A DNA stretch of 64,000 nt from Prorocentrum cordatum (GCA_963575745.1 CAUYUJ010018715.1:362501-426500), one strand, 5' to 3'; positions 44,956 through 55,221 are shown, numbered from the stretch's first letter. The notes: generated from the sequence alone by a model not told the origin. Program-made: numbers and translations.

Positions 44956-45469
44956 GTCACTCGAGGACGCGGCAGGCGCTGCGGGGAGAGTACCAGACTC
45001 ACTCCCAAACGCGTGAGCTTCAAGAGGCTGGACGACCGAAACACTCGCCAGAGCTGCATGTCACCGCTGTACCCGCGGCGAGGGTGCGACCGGAGCCCAC
45101 CAGCAGCGGGACCGGCAATCGGTTAATCACCCCGCAGCAGGCTAACGGTGGGGGGGTTGGAGAGGTCAGAAGATCGAGGAGGAATCGACAGAGGGCTGAA
45201 CATGGAGGATCCCGGATTGTTAGGCTTCTCGGTGCTTTTGACCCTCCATTCTGGGAGACTGGGGAGACCTCTGGAGACGGACAGCTTGGGGAAAGATCGA
45301 AGATTGAGGTTAGAGTATCCTGGTGCTCCTCCACCTGGTCGGAAGCAGCATCCAGATTCTTACACAAAAGGTGGTATGTTAGCCAGCGTGTACCCCAAAC
45401 AATGATTAGTTGCAAAAGATGCTCTGCAATCTAGGCGGTGCTGTCAAGTGGTGCGTTCTATGTGGCGCA

Positions 45470-45985
45470 AAGCAAAAGAAAGCAGTACAACGCCGTGCAA
45501 AGCCATCGAAAGCAATGCACAGCATTGCAAAGCAATGCACAGCTATGCGAACCAATGCAAACAATCGATGCAACTCAATGCAATTCAAAGCGATGCCAGA
45601 CGATCGCTACAGTGCACAACAATGCAACGCAACAAAAATTCGACGAACGGCAATGCAAAACAATGTACTGGCAATGCAAAGCTATGCAACACGCAAAGAC
45701 AAATAACGAAAAACGATGCAAAGCAATCCAAAGCAATGCCAAGCAATGTAAAAGGATGCACATTAATGCAAAGCAATGAAAAGCTATGCAAAGAACTGCG
45801 CAGCAATGCAAAGCCATGCAACGCAACGTGAAGGAATGCAAAGCAAAGCAACGCCGTGCAGCGCAGAACAACGTAAGGCGACTTCGTGCAGCGCAGTGCA
45901 GAGCAGAGCAGTGCGAGTGCAATGCAAAGCAGTGCAGCGCAATGGCATCGCAAAGCACCGCAAAGCAACGCAAGCTGACACAGTG
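45470..45985. repeat. Ten-to-eleven-bp tandem repeat (AAAGCAATGC)
   Basis: AAAGCAATGC, ACAGCATTGC and GAACCAATGC-like units recur through about 500 bp. The open frames on both strands here are artefacts. Confidence 0.75.
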
Positions 45986-46165
45986 GGATTGCAATGACGT
46001 GGAGTGCGCTTGCAACGACATGCGACTGTCATACCACGGGGGTGCTTTGGGGGGTGCAGCGTGGCGGCGGCGTGCGGGCGGGAGCGGCACCGCCGAGGCG
46101 GCCGACGGGTTATCGACTGGGACAACTGATGCGGCGGCTGACGGGACCGGAGCCGACGGGGAGGC

Positions 46166-46353
46166 AAGACAAACGAGCAACACACACCCATACCCATAGG
46201 GGGTCGTTGAGAGGAGGACTGGCTATGGGTATGGGTGCGGGATGTCGGACCCTGGGGAACGCTCCCGTTCGAGCGGGGACCCCCATCCGACAACACGCAC
46301 CCATAGCCCCCTCCGACCCCCCTATGGGAATGGGTGTGTGTTGTTGGTTTGTC
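46166..46353. mobile_element. Single-copy foldback element with nested hairpin
   Basis: The ends GACAAACGAGCAACACACAC and GTGTGTGTTGTTGGTTTGTC are inverted. The inner CCCATACCCATAGGGGG pairs with CCCCCTATGGGAATGGG. A second pair, GGCTATGGGTATGGGTGC and GCACCCATAGCC, lies further in. Confidence 0.7.
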
Positions 46354-46609
46354 AGAGGCAAGCGGGCCCAGTTCTGTTGAAGGCAAGTAGGGGCCCTTAA
46401 AAGTGCAAGCACTGCTTGGGGAGTGCAGGGAAGAGCCGTGGACGCCCCGCGAGACCCCTGTGAGCACAGCGTGAGCACACGCGCGAAACATCTGAAGGCA
46501 CTTGCGGCACCCCCTACCCCCAACAAGTTTCAGCGAACTGATCCACTTGATCGAAAGAAGAATAATGTAATGCTGAGAGGGTTTGGCCGATCTAGCGTGA
46601 CTCGCACGC

Positions 46610-46890
46610 ATCTTGCCTGTGCATGTATCTGTACTACGACGAGGCTCGACAGCCTCGCCGATGCGGCGAACGCCGCCGATCCAAAACGGACGGCCGTAGC
46701 CCAAACCGGGCCACAAATCGCCGGACTGGGTGCATCAAACATCTGGAGGCCAGAGACGCCACAGAGCTGGCCAAGTAGACAGGAGCAGAGAAGCAGGAAT
46801 GGGGAAGATGAAGAACTTACTAAGGACCCGGGGACCACAGCCGTGGTGACCAGAACCTCCATCAGAAGCACCAGAGGGCCCACACGAAAA
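46610..46890 (-). CDS. Possible membrane-protein coding segment, unrecognised
   Basis: A minus-strand frame reads GPLVLLMEVLVTTAVVPGSL, then FLLLCSCLLGQLCGVSGLQM, then ICGPVWATAVRFGSAAF, giving two or three hydrophobic stretches. The opposite strand is also open. The evidence is hydrophobic composition only, with no domain. Confidence 0.2.
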
Positions 46891-46997
46891 CGGAGACGAC
46901 GTCGGCGCTGACGACGGAAACGTGTTTTCCGCCACGCCCGCGCCCGCGCGAGGGCAGGGGTAAGCTCGGGGCGGACGAAAAGGGGGGATATAATGGA

Positions 46998-47056
46998 GCC
47001 TGGGTTGAGGAGGAGGAGGAGGAGGAGGAGGAGGACGAGGAGGAAGAGGAGGAAGC
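46998..47056. repeat. GGA tract
   Basis: (GGA)n with GAC variants. Confidence 0.85.
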
Positions 47057-47164
47057 GCCCCCTGGCGCCAGAAGCGCCAGTGCGAAGGGGTCGAGAAACC
47101 AGCTTCGGCAAGAAAGGACGGGCCTCTGAGAAGAACTGGGATTGAGCAAGGACCGACCGTCCCA

Positions 47165-47600
47165 GCATTCCTATAGTCCTACCACAAAATGTTCGTAGAC
47201 CCCAGAAATGTTCTAAGAACAACAACCATGTTCTTAGGACATAAACCCGATGTGACAAAACAAGACGGTCCCAACAAGAAATGCTCTAAGGACATCTCGT
47301 GGGAACCACAAAAGGTTCTTTTTGGACGCACGAAGTGGGTACGGACAAAAAAAAAAAAAGTAAAATGCCCAGCAACAACTGTTGTCCCAAACCAACAGCG
47401 GCCGCTGTTGGGCAGGCGGCCTTCTGTCTCGAATGGACACAGGCCGCGGCGGCGTGGACAGCGAGTCCTGTTCAAAATGAACAGGAACTGCTGCTGGGCA
47501 TTGTACCCATTCTCTCCGTACCCACTTCGGGCGTCCAGGTTCTTCGAACATGGCTTGGTAGGGCTATGGGCACGCCCGGACGCATCGCCACTGCCTCATG
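47165..47600. mobile_element. Family-13 element, host of a family-2 insertion
   Basis: It is rich in near-palindromic GTTCTAAGAAC motifs. It shares GATGTGACAAAACAAGAC, CTCGTGGGAACC and CATGGCTTGGTAGGGC with 57715-57900. The family-2 insert splits it after AGGTTCTT. Confidence 0.7.
47321..47537. mobile_element. Family-2 TIR element inserted in family 13
   Basis: The ends are TTTGGACGCACGAAGTGGG and CCCACTTCGGGCGTCC. The 8-bp sequence AGGTTCTT flanks it at 47313-47320 and 47537-47544, the last base of the right end being shared. The uninterrupted site is present in the family-13 copy at 57822-57829. Confidence 0.85.
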
Positions 47601-48024
47601 GGCCCTGGGGACCCTGCGGCTCTCGCGTGGACCGGCTCCCCTTGGCGGCGCGCACAAGGGGGTGGGGGGAGGGGGGGGGCTTTCTTCGACGGAGGCTGCT
47701 CCTTAGAAGGAGCGGGCCCTACATCTGCAGATGAGGCCCTCGCCTTCTGAGAAGCAGGGGTGCTTCTCAGAAGCCCTTTTTCTTGCGCAGGCTGCCGAGC
47801 GCACGCGCTCGTAGCGTCAGAAACTCAGAAGCCCTCCCCCCTCCCCCCACCCCCCTCTGCGCGTGGAGTCGGGCTCCTCCCGGGGCGTCGGGCTCTGGCG
47901 GTCGTGGGGCCCGTGCAGGGCCCGAGGAGGAGGCCCAGCGCCGGCGGCAGACTTCCCAGGAGGCCCTCGCTCTGCCAGGGCGCGCATCCCTCCTGCTGCG
48001 GTCGGGGGCTCCTCGAAGGGGGAC

Positions 48025-48130
48025 GAGGGGGGAGGAGGAGGAGGAGGAGGGGGAGGGGGAGGAGGAGGAGGAGGAGGAGGAGGAGGAGAAGAAGGAGGAG
48101 GAGAAGGAGGAGGAGGAGGAGGAGGAGGGA
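48025..48130. repeat. GGA tract
   Basis: (GGA)n abutting a family-5 element. Confidence 0.9.
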
Positions 48131-48290
48131 CACAAGGACACACAACAAAATACACACACAAATACAGGGATTGCCGATCTTATCCCATCTTTTCTGGGTT
48201 TTCGTCTTACTTCCCCCCACTTTGCATAGTTTCCCACCTCTCCCTGGGACTCCACAGTGAATTGTGTCTGCGTGTTTTTGCTCCTCCTGA
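48120..48290. mobile_element. Family-5 element
   Basis: It carries GGACACACAACAAAATACAC, TTTTCGTCTTACTTCCCCCC, GTGAATTGTGTCTGCGTG and CTCCTGA. A GGA tract abuts its left end. Confidence 0.7.
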
Positions 48291-48529
48291 CTCCTGCTCC
48301 GCGTGTCGCGGCGGTGCTAGGTCCTGCACGCGGGTAGCGTGTCGATCCGCTTCGCGGGGAGGGAGGCCGAGAGAGGCTCGGGGCGTCGACGCGCGGGAGA
48401 TTGGGAGGCGGTCCGCGCGTCCCGCCGGAGCGTGGCGGGCCAGAACCGGCAGCACGATGCGCTGGGAGCAAGCGCATCCTGGCCGCACATGCAGTGGATT
48501 GCGCACCTGCAGAGGCCTCCTGGATCACG

Positions 48530-48910
48530 TCCGAGCAGACGGGTCGTCGGAGGACCGCGCCCTGCCGCCGATGCATCGGCGCCGCCGGCGTGGAGGACAG
48601 CGGTCTCCACGTCAAGCCACGTCGCTGATGCATCGGCGCTGCGGGACGACCCTTCGACCCTCGAGCATTTGCGAGGCCGCACGAGCACGTCCGAGGACAG
48701 GGGCGAGGAAGAAGAGGAGGAGGAGGAGGAGGAGGACAGGGGCGAGGAAGAGGAGGAGGAGGAGGAAGGGGAGGAGGATGGGGAGGAGGATGAGGAGGAG
48801 GAGGAGGAGGAGGAGGAGGAGGAGGAGGAGGAGGAGGAGGACGACGAGAGCCCCTGGGGACCCTGGATCCTCCTAGACGGCGTCCTACTCGGACCCCATC
48901 TGGGAGGTAC
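48530..48910. repeat. Family-7 element with a GGA tract expanded inside it
   Basis: The left part (48530-48660) has GGAGGACCGCGCC and GCTGATGCATCGGCGCTGC. The right end (48885-48910) has CTACTCGGACCCCATCTGGG. About 130 bp of GGA/GGGGAGGAAG repeats lies between. Confidence 0.55.
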
Positions 48911-49479
48911 CCCCCCCTCTCCAGGTCCCCCCCCTTCGGTCCGACCCGAGAGGGGGCAAGCGAGCGCTACAGCTCGGTCAACTCCCACGTCGTACCGCCG
49001 GCCACCAGCCTGCCGCGCCCTCCCGAGTTTCCCCCATCCTGACGTCCTCATGCCTCTTTATGACTCCTCCCTTTCTCCGCCTTTTCCCCCCTCCCCCCTT
49101 CCTCCCCTTCCTCACCTCCTCGTGCCTCTTGATGTCTTCTACCCCACCACCTCCTCTCTCAATCCCCTCCTCCTCCCGAACCTCCCTCCTCCCCCACCTC
49201 CCTCCTCTGCTCGCCTCTTCCTGCAACTCCTCCCTGCCAGGTCTTGCCCTCGATGCTCGATCATCCGAAGATCCAGAATTTTAGACCTATGGGGTGCCAC
49301 TTTCAAGAGGGCCTCCGGGAACCTCAGGGGGTATCCAGGAGTCAGGGCCTAGTGCGGCACTGAAGCCTACCACCTCCTCTTCCCTGCCTCAATTTCCCCC
49401 TTATCCCCTTTCCCAATTCCCCCTCCTCCCTCTCCCTGTCCTTCGCAGCTCTCACTTTCCCCCTCCCTACGCGTACTCC

Positions 49480-49576
49480 CTGTCCTCCTCCTCCTCCTCC
49501 TCCTCCTCCTCCTCCTCCTCCTCCTCCGCCTCCTCCTCCTCCTCTTCTGCCCGCTCTACCTCCCGTTATTTCTCTT

Positions 49577-49613
<37 letters not shown>

Positions 49614-49712
49614 TTATCGCTCTCTCTCTCTCTCTCTCTCTCTCTCCCAATCCCCTGCGATGTACCCTTTACCCTCCTCCTCCTCCTCCTCCTCCTCCTC
49701 CGCCTCCTCCTC
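49480..49712. repeat. TCC and CT tracts at the 3' end of gene B
   Basis: (TCC)n, then (TC)n at 49566-49647, then (TCC)n at 49674-49712. The last would encode the doubtful polyglycine tail of gene B. Confidence 0.9.
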
Positions 49713-49893
49713 CTCCCGGCCTGTCGAACAACTTCTCGGCGCACGCGGCCGCCGGAGAGAGGACGCCACCGGCCCGCTCCGCCTTTGGCAAGTCGTTGAG
49801 GGCGAGGGCCGCCTCGACGAACATGCGCGCGGTGTCCTTGTAACCTGGGTCGGTGTAGAACTTCATGACGCCCTTGCAGCTGGGGCTCTTGGC
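49669..49893 (-). CDS. Gene B exon 3, C-terminal part of the oxidoreductase
   Basis: The minus strand reads AKSPSCKGVMKFYTDPGYKD, then TARMFVEAALALNDL, then GGVLSPAAACAEKLFDR. In this family a DPGY-DTARM--EA segment followed by GGVLTPA closes the protein, so this is the last conserved part. The acceptor is GGAGAG before GCC. After FDR the frame enters a (GGA)n tract and would add about 14 glycines before TAA at 49669. Alternatively GACAG before GCCGGG at 49721 is another GC donor and a final short exon lies further left. The polyglycine tail is therefore doubtful. Confidence 0.75.
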   Translation of the reverse strand, partial: AKSPSCKGVMKFYTDPGYKDTARMFVEAALALNDLPKAERAGGVLSPAAACAEKLFDRPGGGGGGGGGGGGGGG

Positions 49894-50861
49894 CTCTCCG
49901 GCGGCGCGCCCAAGGAGGAGCAGGAGAGAAGGATGACGCGCATCCTGCATGATCCCGGCCTCGGTCTGTGGGGCCGAGAGGACTCCCGAGGAGGCAGGCA
50001 ATGCGGAAATCATGGGTCATATCGGAATATCGGACTACGTCGGAATTGCGTCGGATTTACACTGGACTGACGCCGGAACATCGCCGCGCGAGCGTCGACC
50101 ATAGCTTCCGGAGCTGACGTGTGGACTGAGTAAATGATACAACTATTACGCGCCGCGCGAGGCCTCCAGGATTTTCCTCATAAAGTTAACAGGGGATACG
50201 TTGACCCTTATCCCAGGCATCGTGGGGTCTTCGAATGGACCAACAATTTGGGGCCCAACCCTGGGATCTACAGTTAGGAGGCGCTCATCCTCGATAGGGG
50301 TGCGTCCAAATAGCTTCCTGGTGGTGTATCCCAGGGTCTCCCTCCTTTTTTGAACGGCTTCAGTTTGCATCGGAAAGGCTGGAGCTGGGAGAGATACACC
50401 GCCTGCGAGCAGGACGCCCTCTAAGATCTTGTTTTTCTCATTCGCGATCACGGGCGTGATCGGGAGAGGGAGAGGGGGGGGAATTCGTCCCTTCCCGATC
50501 ACATCACGGCGGGGGGCCGCCGGTAATCGTAGCAAATGGTCGACGAATCCGTAGGCAGTCGTCGCAAATGTGGGCAGAATAGCGTGACGTGTTCCGGGGG
50601 GGGGGGGAGGGGAGAGGGCCGTTATCGCGGCCGTTATCGCCCAACCCCTTACAACACAGGCTCTGAGAGGCGGGGTGTCTTCTTGGAAGCCCTCCCTCCT
50701 GTTTGGGGAACAGACAAATACCGATACCGCAACCTCCCGAGCCTCGCCTTGGGCGCGCACTGGCCAGGATTTCCGGGCGAATGCAGCTGTGGCAGCGATC
50801 CCCGCCCCCGGAGCCTCTGGAGGGCGAGCACGAGATACGCCAGCGCTATAAAAATACCCTT

Positions 50862-51068
50862 TCTCGAAAAAGTCACGCAGTCGGTATAATTACCATAATC
50901 ATGCGTTCGGAGGTCCGCGCGGAGTTCTCGGATCGGCGCTGGACCCAGCTCCACCAGCGCGCGGAGCGCGCAAGGGGGTCGCCGGAAGCGCCACCAGGGG
51001 GAAGGGCGGTCCAGCGCCGAAACACGAAACCCGCATGGACAGCCGAACGCTCGATGTCTCCTCTTCGA
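50862..51068. mobile_element. Family-3 element inside gene B intron 2
   Basis: The left end is TCTCGAAAAAGTCACGC and the right end GATGTCTCCTCTTCGA. The core is GCGCGCGGAGCGCGC with flanking CGGAGGTCCGCGCGG. Confidence 0.7.
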
Positions 51069-51544
51069 TGTAAGCAGATACACATACACGCATGGATGAC
51101 ACATACATGTGTGCATGTGTATGGATGTACCTATAAATGTATATCTCTCTGTATGTATACATATATATGATAGAACCAACAAGCGCGCTTCGCGCGCGCT
51201 CAAGTTCTAGCTAGGCTTGATAGGCTAACTCATGTAATATTATTATGGTCGCTTCTTGCGTCCAGGGACTCCCTTGGAGGCACTGCGCAAGCCTCGGAAT
51301 CGTATAGAAGGGGAAGTGCGGAAATGCAGAAATCAGTCATTTCCATTTGGTATTCAACGATTTGGGATCCTCAAAAGCAAAAGCTTCCTGGGTTCTTTTG
51401 GAGGAAGTGAGGGGGGTCTGAATTATGGCCTGTTGCGCAAGAGTAGATCGGGGGCCAAAGTTTTAAAGAAGGAACTGTAGGATTTCTATTATTTTCCAGT
51501 TCCTCGGCGCTGTTCGGCGCTGTTTTTTGTTAGTGCCTCGCGGG

Positions 51545-51785
51545 TTTTGTTTGCCGGGCCCCTCAGAAGTGTGGCATCTTCCGGACCCCCTGGGGGGTCT
51601 GGAGGCCTCCTGCAGGCCTGCAGAGCCGTCGGAAGGGTGTCTCGGGCTGCGCGGGAGCGTGTTGGGCCGTTCTTTACGTTCTGGGGGCTCCTTGGGGTCG
51701 TCATGGGCTGTCCCTCGGCGTCATGGGGTCTTCCTCGGGAAGCCGGGAGGCGCGGTACCGGCCAGATGTCAGGGGATGTGTAGGA
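51545..51785. repeat. Phased array, opposite strand, in gene B intron 2
   Basis: It has GGGGGTCTGGAGGCC and GGGCCGTTCTTTACG-type units like the 39250 array. Confidence 0.5.
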
Positions 51786-51899
51786 CCCCCGAGTAGGAGT
51801 CCCACTTTGAAAAAAATGAATTCTGGGAATTCCCTATTTTTTTCAAATCCTCAATCTTCGAGGGTTCGAAGCGGGAGAACGTGAGAAGGCTAAAAACAT

Positions 51900-52500
51900 T
51901 AGAAAAAACACGGCGGCTCTCGCAGCTCTCTTGGGCTGTTCTTGGAGCCTCTCGGGGTCTTTCTGGGGCCTCTCAGGGATCGGGGGTGTGTTCGGGGCCT
52001 CTGGGGGGTCCCAGAGGCCTCTTGGAGGTCTCCGGAAGCCTCCTGCTCCCGCTCTTGGGCTCATCTTGGGCCTGCTCTGGGTGGTCTGGGGTTGTCCTGG
52101 GCGCCTCTTCGGCAGTCTTGGAGCCTTCTTGGCCGGTCTTGGGGCCGTCCTGAGGGTCCATTGGGTGGTCTTGGGGCGGTCTTGGGAGCCTTTTCGGCGC
52201 TCTTGGACGCTGGAAGCTCGAAAACGCGAGGAGCCAAAAACATAGGAAAAAACAATGCAAATCTTCGATTTTGGCCTCTTCGAGCCGTCTCGGGACGCCT
52301 CTCGGACCTCTCTTGGGGTCTCTTGGAAGTTACCTGGGAACCTCGAGAGCCGTCGAAAGGCTGATTTGGGCTGCCTAGGAGCGTCTTGGACCATCCTTTC
52401 GCATTCTGGGCGCTCCTGGGAGTCGTCTTGGGCCCTCCTGGAGCGCTGTGGAGGCTCCCGGGAACGCCCGGGGGGGCGGTACCGGGAGCGTTCCCGAGAT
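51900..52500. repeat. Phased array with spacer in gene B intron 2
   Basis: It has TCTTGGGCTGTTCTTGGAGC-type units. Spacers at 51830-51900 and 52200-52262 share AAAAACAT and AGAAAAAACA/AGGAAAAAACA, giving a higher-order unit of about 360 bp. Confidence 0.65.
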
Positions 52501-52537
52501 GTGGCGGGGAGGCGTGGCACCCGGGGCCGCGGGGGGT

Positions 52538-52675
52538 TATTATTGTTATTCGTATTATTATTATTATTATTACCACTCGTATTATTAGTAATATTGTTGT
52601 TTTTATCAGTGTTATTATTATTATTATGATTATTATTACTATTGATATTATTGTGCTGATACTTCTCATTAATAC
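52538..52675. repeat. ATT trinucleotide region
   Basis: Degenerate (TTA)n. It stands out as AT-rich within GC-rich surroundings. Confidence 0.85.
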
Positions 52676-52791
52676 TATATCTGTATGTAACATAAGCACA
52701 GACATATAAGTCCCTCTCTCTGTTTCCATTCATCTGGGTGGTTCTCCTCCCTTGCCCCCGTCCTCTTCTCCCCCCGACGCGCACGGCCGGC

Positions 52792-52959
52792 CTTCGTGGA
52801 GGCGTACCCAGTGACGGTCAGGAAGCCCTGCGCCATCTCCTCCCTGCTGGGGCCACCGCCCTCCTCTGGCAGCGCCCCGAGCCTGCGCCAGAGGCCCATC
52901 GTGAAGGGGAGGTACATGCTCATCCCGAAGGCTACCTCACAGAGGGAGACTCGCCACAC
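52792..52959 (-). CDS. Gene B exon 2
   Basis: This exon encodes 56 residues: VWRVSLCEVAFGMSMYLPFT, then MGLWRRLGALPEEGGGPSRE, then EMAQGFLTVTGYASTK. The ending PEEGGGPSREEMAQGFLTVTG is the family's characteristic P-GEGPSEE--GF-V-G segment, so this is the continuation of exon 1 on the same strand. The acceptor AG lies at 52960-52961 within a family-1 TIR. The donor is ACGAAG followed by GC. Both ends are phase 0. The open frame continues past the donor, but that tail (RARRGEKRTGAREE) does not fit the family. Confidence 0.8.
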
Positions 52960-53088
52960 CTCAGACGTCCACTCCGCGTGCACGGTCCAACTTCCTGCGT
53001 ATTGTTTCGCTGCGCCAGCTGATCCAAGATGCTCCTGACTGGTCCTCGCCAAGAAAAAATGCACACGTCCGAGCTCGAGCGATGCCAA
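52953..53088. mobile_element. Family-1 TIR element, last third of gene B intron 1
   Basis: The right end CGAGCGATGCCAA matches the family-1 consensus. The left end is diverged (GCCACACCTCAGACGTCC against GCCATCGCTCGGACGTCC). The AG of the TIR (GTCTGAG on the minus strand) appears to be the splice acceptor, so the last seven bases of the element became exon 2 coding sequence. Weak flanking repeats GGAGACTC and GTAGAAGC match at 5 of 8 positions. Confidence 0.7.
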
Positions 53089-53094
53089 GTAGAA

Positions 53095-53276
53095 GCGTCC
53101 ACATCGGCATAAACGCTCGGAGGTCCGCGCAGACTTCCCGAGTCGGCGCGCTGGACCCCCCCGCCTGGCGGCGCCTGCGGCGCAGCGCCTGGTGCGCTCC
53201 GCGTACCGGTCGAGGGGGTCCAGCGCCGATCCGAGAGAGCCGCGCGGGCCTCCGAACGTGTACTGTGCTTATCTGA
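53095..53276. mobile_element. Family-3 hairpin element, middle of gene B intron 1
   Basis: The outer ends are ATAAACGCTCGGAGGTCCGC and the inverse of GATAAGCACAGTACACGTTC. The core has facing GGCGCTGGACC-like arms. It matches the family-3 copies near 4459, 4931, 30962, 34890, 35086, 50862 and 55240. Confidence 0.7.
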
Positions 53277-53441
53277 CTACCTACCAGGCCACCCCAACCC
53301 AACCCGAAGACCCGAATTTCGGGTTGGGGGGGTAAAGGTTCCACATGTGTTTTCTCGACGTTTCCCGCCCCCCCCCCCCACTGGAAATCGAAGGTAAATC
53401 TGAGCCTTCGGGTTGGGTTGGGGTGGTTTGGTGGGTGGTGA
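53277..53441. mobile_element. Family-4 TIR element, first third of gene B intron 1
   Basis: The ends CTACCTACCAGGCCACCCC and GGGGTGGTTTGGTGGGTGG are inverted copies. TTATCTGA and TTATCTCA flank it, an 8-bp target duplication with one mismatch. The interior carries TTCCACATGTGTTTTC and CACTGGAAAT. Related copies lie at 36536-36672, 36786-36945 and 43242-43418. The open frame of exon 1 runs into this element only by chance. Confidence 0.8.
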
Positions 53442-53445
53442 TTAT

Positions 53446-54276
53446 CTCAATTTCTTCCTCCAATGCCTGGAACATTCCTGTCATGCCCACGTCGCTGCTG
53501 TCCAGGAGGGCCTCGTGGTACTCGAGATCAGGGGCCATCTGCAGTACCGCGTTCGTGCGCCGCACCGCGTTGGCCATCACGGGCCCCATGACCCACGGGC
53601 TGCCATTCGCCCCGACCTCCTGGTAAAACTGGCTTCCCTTGGGCAGCGTCACTTTGGTGCCATACTCCGACTTCTTCCCGTCCACGAGATACAGGGGGTC
53701 GAAGCCCAGCCCCCCTCTCGGCGGCTTGGACTTCATGTTCAACATTGCCGTCTGGAGGGTTCCGTTGCTGGGCCTCGACTTCATCTCTGCGAGGATCTTC
53801 ACGCCGGTGAGCTCACTACCCAAGTGCTTCCACAACTTCCACACCATTAAGTCCCATGGGACACAATCCTGCCCACAATGCACGACAATACGAGCGCCAC
53901 TCTCCTTTGCTTGGGCGTCGTACTTATCGATCATCATCCGGAAAAATGTAGACTCGCCGCTTGTGTCAACGTAGTCCACGCCGAGCTTGGCGCAGGCCTT
54001 GACGAGAGGCTCGCCGTACTCGACGAACGGGCCGATCGCAGTGGCCACGCACCTGGCCTTTTTCACCACCTCCTCGACGTCGTCCTGAGAGGCGCTGACA
54101 ACATCGAGCACGAAAACGTCCGGCTTGGAAGAGGCCCCATCGATCTTCTTCTCGAGCTTCTCGCGGTTTCGACCGCAAATCGCAAACTTGAGGCCCGGCT
54201 TCTGCAGAAGAAACTCGAGGGCCAGTGACCCAGTGAATCCGGATGCTCCGAAGAGGATCACGTCGTACAGGGCCAT
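53446..54276 (-). CDS. Gene B exon 1: saccharopine dehydrogenase-like oxidoreductase, N-terminal Rossmann domain
   Basis: This exon encodes 277 residues starting MALYDVILFGASGFTGSLAL. GASGFTG at residues 9-15 is the dinucleotide-binding loop. Typical family landmarks follow: CGRNREKLE, TAIGPFVEYGEPLVKACAKL, GVDYVDTSGE, ESGARIVVHCGQDCVPWDL and NGTLQTAMLN. This is the NAD(P)-dependent trans-acting enoyl reductase or saccharopine dehydrogenase-like family (SCCPDH-like), whose substrate is usually unknown. It is not evidence of lysine metabolism. The downstream edge is uncertain: GAG at 53446 lies inside a TTATCT direct repeat flanking a mobile element, and CAG-GC or GAG-GA donors a little upstream would also be in frame. 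Confidence 0.88.
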
Positions 54277-54892
54277 GCAGTCCGCTCCACGCGATCGCCC
54301 AGAGGGCGAGGAGGGGAAGGAGGAGGAAGATTGTAACCGGCCTCGAGCCTATCCCAATCCCTAATCCTTGAGATTGACAAGCCCGAGTGCGATGCCCGTC
54401 TCAGGGATGCGCCCTCAGAGACTGTGGGAGCCGTCGAGATTGGTATGGAGATAAGGTGATGCCAACCATAAGGATATGGATCTAAGGGGGGGGGGGGCGG
54501 AGGAGAGGGGTGAGGGGGACGCGGGGGGCGAGAAGAGGGCAGGGGGGGGGGCGGGAGGGCGGAGGAAGCGGACGGCGGAGGTAGAGGGTGAAAGAGGCGG
54601 AGGATCACGAAAAGGAGCATCTGCCACGCACCCGCATTGGGGCGAGCCCCCGCTGCGTACCAGCCAAAGCCGACCTGACCGCCAGTTCCCAGATGAAGCA
54701 TGCAACGGAAAGCAGGTTCTTGCCATGGCATTACGGCCCCGTAGAAGAAAGGACGAATCGCCCGAGCCCGACTCCCCGACTTCTGATGTGTTGACTCTCT
54801 CCAAGGGACTCCGTGGGCGTCCCGAGACCCGTTCCCCAGGGCGTGCTCATCCCGAGCCGTGTGCGACGGCACCCGGGCCCGTCCAGAGGGCA

Positions 54893-54893
54893 C

Positions 54894-54935
<42 letters not shown>
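54893..54935. repeat. AT and GA tract
   Basis: (TA)n followed by (GA)n, inserted into a family-10-like stretch. Confidence 0.85.
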
Positions 54936-54940
<5 letters not shown>

Positions 54941-55024
54941 CGCCGCATAGGGCCCGAGAGGCGAGGGCCCCGAGAAACGGAACACACGTCTTGACGTTGT
55001 CTCGAGAAGCGGGGCTCTCTTAGG

Positions 55025-55221
55025 CACGCTCCAACTGGGTACGGAACAAGGAGGTGAGCTGCGCAACAGCAACGATCATCCCAAACCAACGGCGGCCGCT
55101 GCTGTCCAGGCGACCTTCTACCCAACATCGACGACGTCCGCGGCGACGTGGACAGCGCGTCCGGCTCAAAGTGGGCAGGCACCTGTGTCCGTCTTCGTCG
55201 CCATTCCTTCCGCACCCGTTC
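55025..55221. mobile_element. Family-2 TIR element, strongly diverged
   Basis: Fragments of the family remain (GGGTACGGAACAAGG, ATCCCAAACCAACGG, GCGGCCGCTGCTG, TTCCGCACCCGTTCC), but the terminal GGGCGCCC is lost. Confidence 0.6.

Larger units (their letters stand above)
49894..52791 (-). other. Gene B intron 2 (about 2.9 kb)
   Basis: This GC-AG intron is inferred from family continuity between TGYASTK and AKSPSCKGVMKF. It contains an ATT tract (52538-52675), two G-rich phased arrays, a family-3 element (50862-51068) and family-12-like text near 50740. A 204-codon open frame on the gene strand (50146-50760) has no recognisable domain and is probably not coding. Confidence 0.65.

Noticed and set aside
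45438-46183. Frames over the AAAGCAATGC array
   Set aside because: They are repeat by-products on both strands.
50146-50760. A 204-codon frame on the gene strand within gene B intron 2
   Set aside because: No recognisable domain. It lies between two exons of gene B and includes text shared with dispersed repeats. It was kept only as a note.
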